Shown: one piece after another, positions 43,832 to 46,080 of the stretch
How positions within the stretch are numbered: position 1 is the stretch's first letter
Layout of the letters: each line of letters begins with the position of its first letter
Made by a program: the position numbers and the translations under genes
The notes under the pieces: generated by a model
What the model was told of the DNA's origin: nothing
Seen by the model: the letters and a program-made list of their open reading frames with translations, nothing else
The model's database searches: none
Source of the DNA: a virus
DNA length: 46,080 nucleotides
Virus record (IMG/VR): IMGVR_UViG_3300050821_001085
Span: 1-46,080 of that record
Direction: 5' to 3' (one strand)

Positions 43832-44797
43832 ATGACTGCATTTGAAGGTCCCTTGATTGTTTATGGGACGCGGAATGCCCCCGGTCAGGGTGGTACGAAT
43901 AACCCGAATAAAGCTCCGTCTCCGTTCGGTCAGGGCGTTGGACTGCTCGATGATCGCGCGGGTTACAACGTCAATCGTTGGGGATGTATTACGTGGATGG
44001 GTTCCGGCGGTGCTTTTGTTCCTCTTATCAATCAAGCGCCCACGGCCCTGACAGTGACAAATATAGCTGCATCGCAGACGGCTACGGCAGGAACGGCGCT
44101 TACTCTGGTTTCCAGCGCCAATAGTGGCGTGACTCTTGTTGCGAGTGGTGGCGTGACAATTTGGGCCTCGGGAAATCTCATTCCAGCAAACACGCTCGTT
44201 CTGGATGGACTGCCAGGGTTGATTACGCCCTATCAGAACGTCACGCAGCCATCCAGCGGAAATCCTATGGTGTCGCTGTACGATCCGACCAAATCAATCT
44301 CCCGCAATGTCCGCATTACGTGTAGCGGTGACGATCATTTGGCAACATTCCTCGTTTCCGGCTACGATCTCTACGGCTATACACAGACGGAAACGATTGC
44401 GGGTGTGACGACTGCCGTTGCATCAGGCAAAAAGGCGTTCAAGTTTATCACTTCGATAGTTCCGGCGGGGACGGTCAGCTCTACCGCGCTCACTGTCGGA
44501 ACCGGCGATGTTATTGGCTTTCCGCTCCGGGTCAATTCTCCGGGATATACCAATATTTGGTGGGCCGGTACGCAAGCGACGGTTACGACCAACCCGTTCG
44601 GTACTGCATCGGCTTATAACTTTGCCGATACGACATCGCCCGCAACTTCGACCACTGGCGATCCGCGGGGCACAATCTATCTTGGAACTGCAACGGCATC
44701 GAACGGTACGGCTTCTCGCACGCTTCAAGTTGCGGTCTCTCTCGATCCGTCCGCTTTCGGTGCTGCGGATGCCATCTTTGGCGTGAAACCAGCGTAA
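43832..44797 (+). CDS. 321-aa structural protein, possible decoration or head-fibre protein
   Basis: GGAGAACAACT precedes the ATG at 43832. The N-terminus (AFEGPLIVYGTRNAPGQGGTNNPNKAPSPFGQGVGLLDDRAGYN) is disordered-like; the rest is Ser/Thr/Val/Gly-rich with Ig-like or jelly-roll strands (TALTVTNIAASQTATAGTALTLVSSANSGVTLVASGGVTIW). It lies between the coat terminator and the glycosyltransferase. Probable surface-exposed virion component. Confidence 0.7.
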   Translation: MTAFEGPLIVYGTRNAPGQGGTNNPNKAPSPFGQGVGLLDDRAGYNVNRWGCITWMGSGGAFVPLINQAPTALTVTNIAASQTATAGTALTLVSSANSGVTLVASGGVTIWASGNLIPANTLVLDGLPGLITPYQNVTQPSSGNPMVSLYDPTKSISRNVRITCSGDDHLATFLVSGYDLYGYTQTETIAGVTTAVASGKKAFKFITSIVPAGTVSSTALTVGTGDVIGFPLRVNSPGYTNIWWAGTQATVTTNPFGTASAYNFADTTSPATSTTGDPRGTIYLGTATASNGTASRTLQVAVSLDPSAFGAADAIFGVKPA

Positions 44798-44817
44798 TTT
44801 GATGACGTAGGCATATT

Positions 44818-44850
44818 GGGGCGGTCCTTAGCCCTCCTTCGGACCGCCCC
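44818..44850 (+). other. strong GC hairpin without T-tract
   Basis: GGGGCGGTCC (44818-44827) pairs perfectly with GGACCGCCCC (44841-44850) across 13 nt. No U-run follows. Lying between two structural genes, it may slow RNA polymerase or protect the mRNA 3' end; complete termination is less likely. Confidence 0.6.
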
Positions 44851-44872
44851 GCCCTCTCAGACAGGAAACAGA

Positions 44873-46030
44873 ATGGCAATCATCCAGGCAGGCGGTCACG
44901 CTCAAGTCGTACAGTTTTTCGAGGACTTTCTGAAACAGTTAAAGGCCAATCCGAAGATCGGTTATGGGGTCATGATCGGGGTGGAGGAATTCACAAATGA
45001 TTCCATGGGCGGGTTTGTTGGGGATAGGTTGCTTGATTTGAAGGCCGAAAAAGCAGTTCGCTGTGTTGCCGATCATATTTCGGAAATGCGGGTCAACCGG
45101 ACCATGCCGCCGCGCCCACCGAATGCGCCGGCTAATCTGGTGATCTACAACGTACCTGCCGGGTCCATCTGTTTCGACTTCCTGAACTGGATCATTGATG
45201 CGGAAATGATCCGCAGGATGGAAGGGGCGCCGCCTCCCTTGAAGGTCCACTTCTGGTTTGGCCGGAACGGCAAGGATGGCCTTTACACCGAACGCTGCAA
45301 GCAGATGTTTGAGCATGTGGTGAAGCCCGCTCTTGAGCTCGTCGGGGCCATTGAACACTCAGATGCTGAGAAGGGCCGCTATTACATCACTCGACACATC
45401 CGTGAGATTGTTACTCAATCGCGGGAAGGTGTTGAAATCCCGAAGTTCAAGGCGCCGGAACGGTCTTTGAAGGCCATGAAGAAATGGCTTGGCGGTGCCA
45501 CTCCTATCACGATCACATTGCGGGAAGCCGCCGATTGGGAACATCGCAATAGCAGCTTGGATGCCTGGATTCGGTTTGCGAAGGACTTGGAAGCGCAGGG
45601 CGAGACGGTGATTTTCGTTCGGGATACTTGCAAGGCAACCGAAATGCTGGATGGGTTTAGGACTTGCCCCGATGCCTCGTTGAACCTTCAATCCCGTTGC
45701 GCGCTCTATGAATTGGCGAAGGCTAATCTTTTCGTTGCCAATGGTCCTTGTGAGTTGGCCAAGTTTGGGACAAAGCCGTATTTGGTCTTTACGCAGATCG
45801 AGCCCGAGGGTTCGGCCTACCAGGCCAACACCGCGTCATTCTGGAAACGTGAAGCTCTGATGGACATTCCGCAGGACCAATATCCTTGGGCAGCTCCTAA
45901 TCAGCGCGTTGTGTATCAGAAAGACACTTACGAGAATATCTGTGCGGCGTGGGAGGAAATCAATGTGAATATTCCTGCCCCGCATACGCTTTCAGCGCCA
46001 AGCAATCCTAACGGCAAATACATCGAATAG
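44873..46030 (+). CDS. glycosyltransferase-like (GT-B/sialyltransferase-style) protein
   Basis: 385 aa; GGAAACAGA precedes the ATG at 44873. The C-terminal half has TITLREAADWEHRNSSLDAWIRFAKDLEAQGETVIFVRDT (about residues 200-240), then ASLNLQSRCALYELAKANLFVANGPCELAKFGTKPYLVF, the nucleotide-sugar-binding Rossmann layout of GT-B enzymes with the small G-P-C-E-L-A loop. No membrane segment or signal peptide. Next to virion genes, it could glycosylate a capsid or tail protein. The substrate is unknown. Confidence 0.65.
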   Translation: MAIIQAGGHAQVVQFFEDFLKQLKANPKIGYGVMIGVEEFTNDSMGGFVGDRLLDLKAEKAVRCVADHISEMRVNRTMPPRPPNAPANLVIYNVPAGSICFDFLNWIIDAEMIRRMEGAPPPLKVHFWFGRNGKDGLYTERCKQMFEHVVKPALELVGAIEHSDAEKGRYYITRHIREIVTQSREGVEIPKFKAPERSLKAMKKWLGGATPITITLREAADWEHRNSSLDAWIRFAKDLEAQGETVIFVRDTCKATEMLDGFRTCPDASLNLQSRCALYELAKANLFVANGPCELAKFGTKPYLVFTQIEPEGSAYQANTASFWKREALMDIPQDQYPWAAPNQRVVYQKDTYENICAAWEEINVNIPAPHTLSAPSNPNGKYIE

Positions 46031-46080
46031 GTGGATTCATGAGACCTGTTTACGTTACTGTTGTCGGTTCAACGGGTGGA
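45994..46080. repeat. terminal direct repeat, right copy
   Basis: Identical to bases 1-87. It contains the end of the glycosyltransferase-like gene and the first 42 nt of the next one, showing that the sequence re-enters its own start. Confidence 0.95.
46039..46080 (+). CDS. second copy of the start of the 46-384 gene (partial)
   Basis: The first 14 codons of the gene that starts at 46, truncated by the end of the window. It is the same gene seen twice because of the terminal overlap, not a paralogue. Confidence 0.9.
   Translation, partial: MRPVYVTVVGSTGG

Overview
The window is a complete tailed-phage genome of about 45,993 bp. The first 87 bases are repeated exactly as the last 87, so the contig closes on itself, and the first gene (46-384) is begun again at 46039. 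The head, tail-machine and ejection genes follow the order and approximate sizes of the Salmonella podovirus P22: large terminase, portal, scaffold, coat, gp4-like, gp10-like, gp14-like, gp7/gp20/gp16-like ejection proteins and a gp9-like spike. The host is most likely an alphaproteobacterium, probably a rhizobial relative, because the phage carries a homologue of GcrA (a cell-cycle regulator confined to that class) and an outer-membrane protein that resembles rhizobial ones. No DNA polymerase, primase, helicase, intact integrase, tRNA gene or CRISPR array was recognised.

Layout. Plus strand 46-6068: four exported or tail-side proteins with signal peptides, including an SGNH-type hydrolase and a long beta-helix fibre. 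6078-15636: neck, ejection and spike genes. 15637-18577: lysis genes, an outer-membrane protein moron and small membrane or zinc-ribbon proteins. Minus strand 28615-18574: about 30 mostly tiny, translationally coupled early genes, including an m4C-type methyltransferase, a ribbon-helix-helix protein, GcrA, an HNH-type protein and two proteins ending in an SSB-like acidic tip. A 670-bp repeat region lies at 26236-26895, and a small opposite-strand transcription unit at 22057-22205. 28640-29485: divergent control region with operator-like dyads, a leaderless HTH regulator, a candidate structured RNA and an AT-rich stretch with tandem DnaA-box-like 9-mers. Plus strand 29486-46030: m6A-type methyltransferase, a near-perfect parS palindrome at 30190-30205, small genes, terminase, a ParB-like domain protein, a TylF-like methyltransferase, portal, a homing-endonuclease-like gene, a GroES-like co-chaperonin, scaffold, coat, coat-associated proteins and a glycosyltransferase-like protein.

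How it may work together (inference). With no replisome genes of its own, the phage would need host replication. The strand-switch region resembles a miniature chromosomal origin: DnaA-like boxes, AT-rich DNA, a parS site and an adjacent adenine methyltransferase, with a GcrA homologue elsewhere. I propose that this phage couples its replication, transcription or partition to the host alphaproteobacterial cell cycle. The most novel items are the parS site, the structured RNA at 29141-29310, the quasi-periodic array at 26243-26826 and the small opposite-strand unit at 22057-22205.
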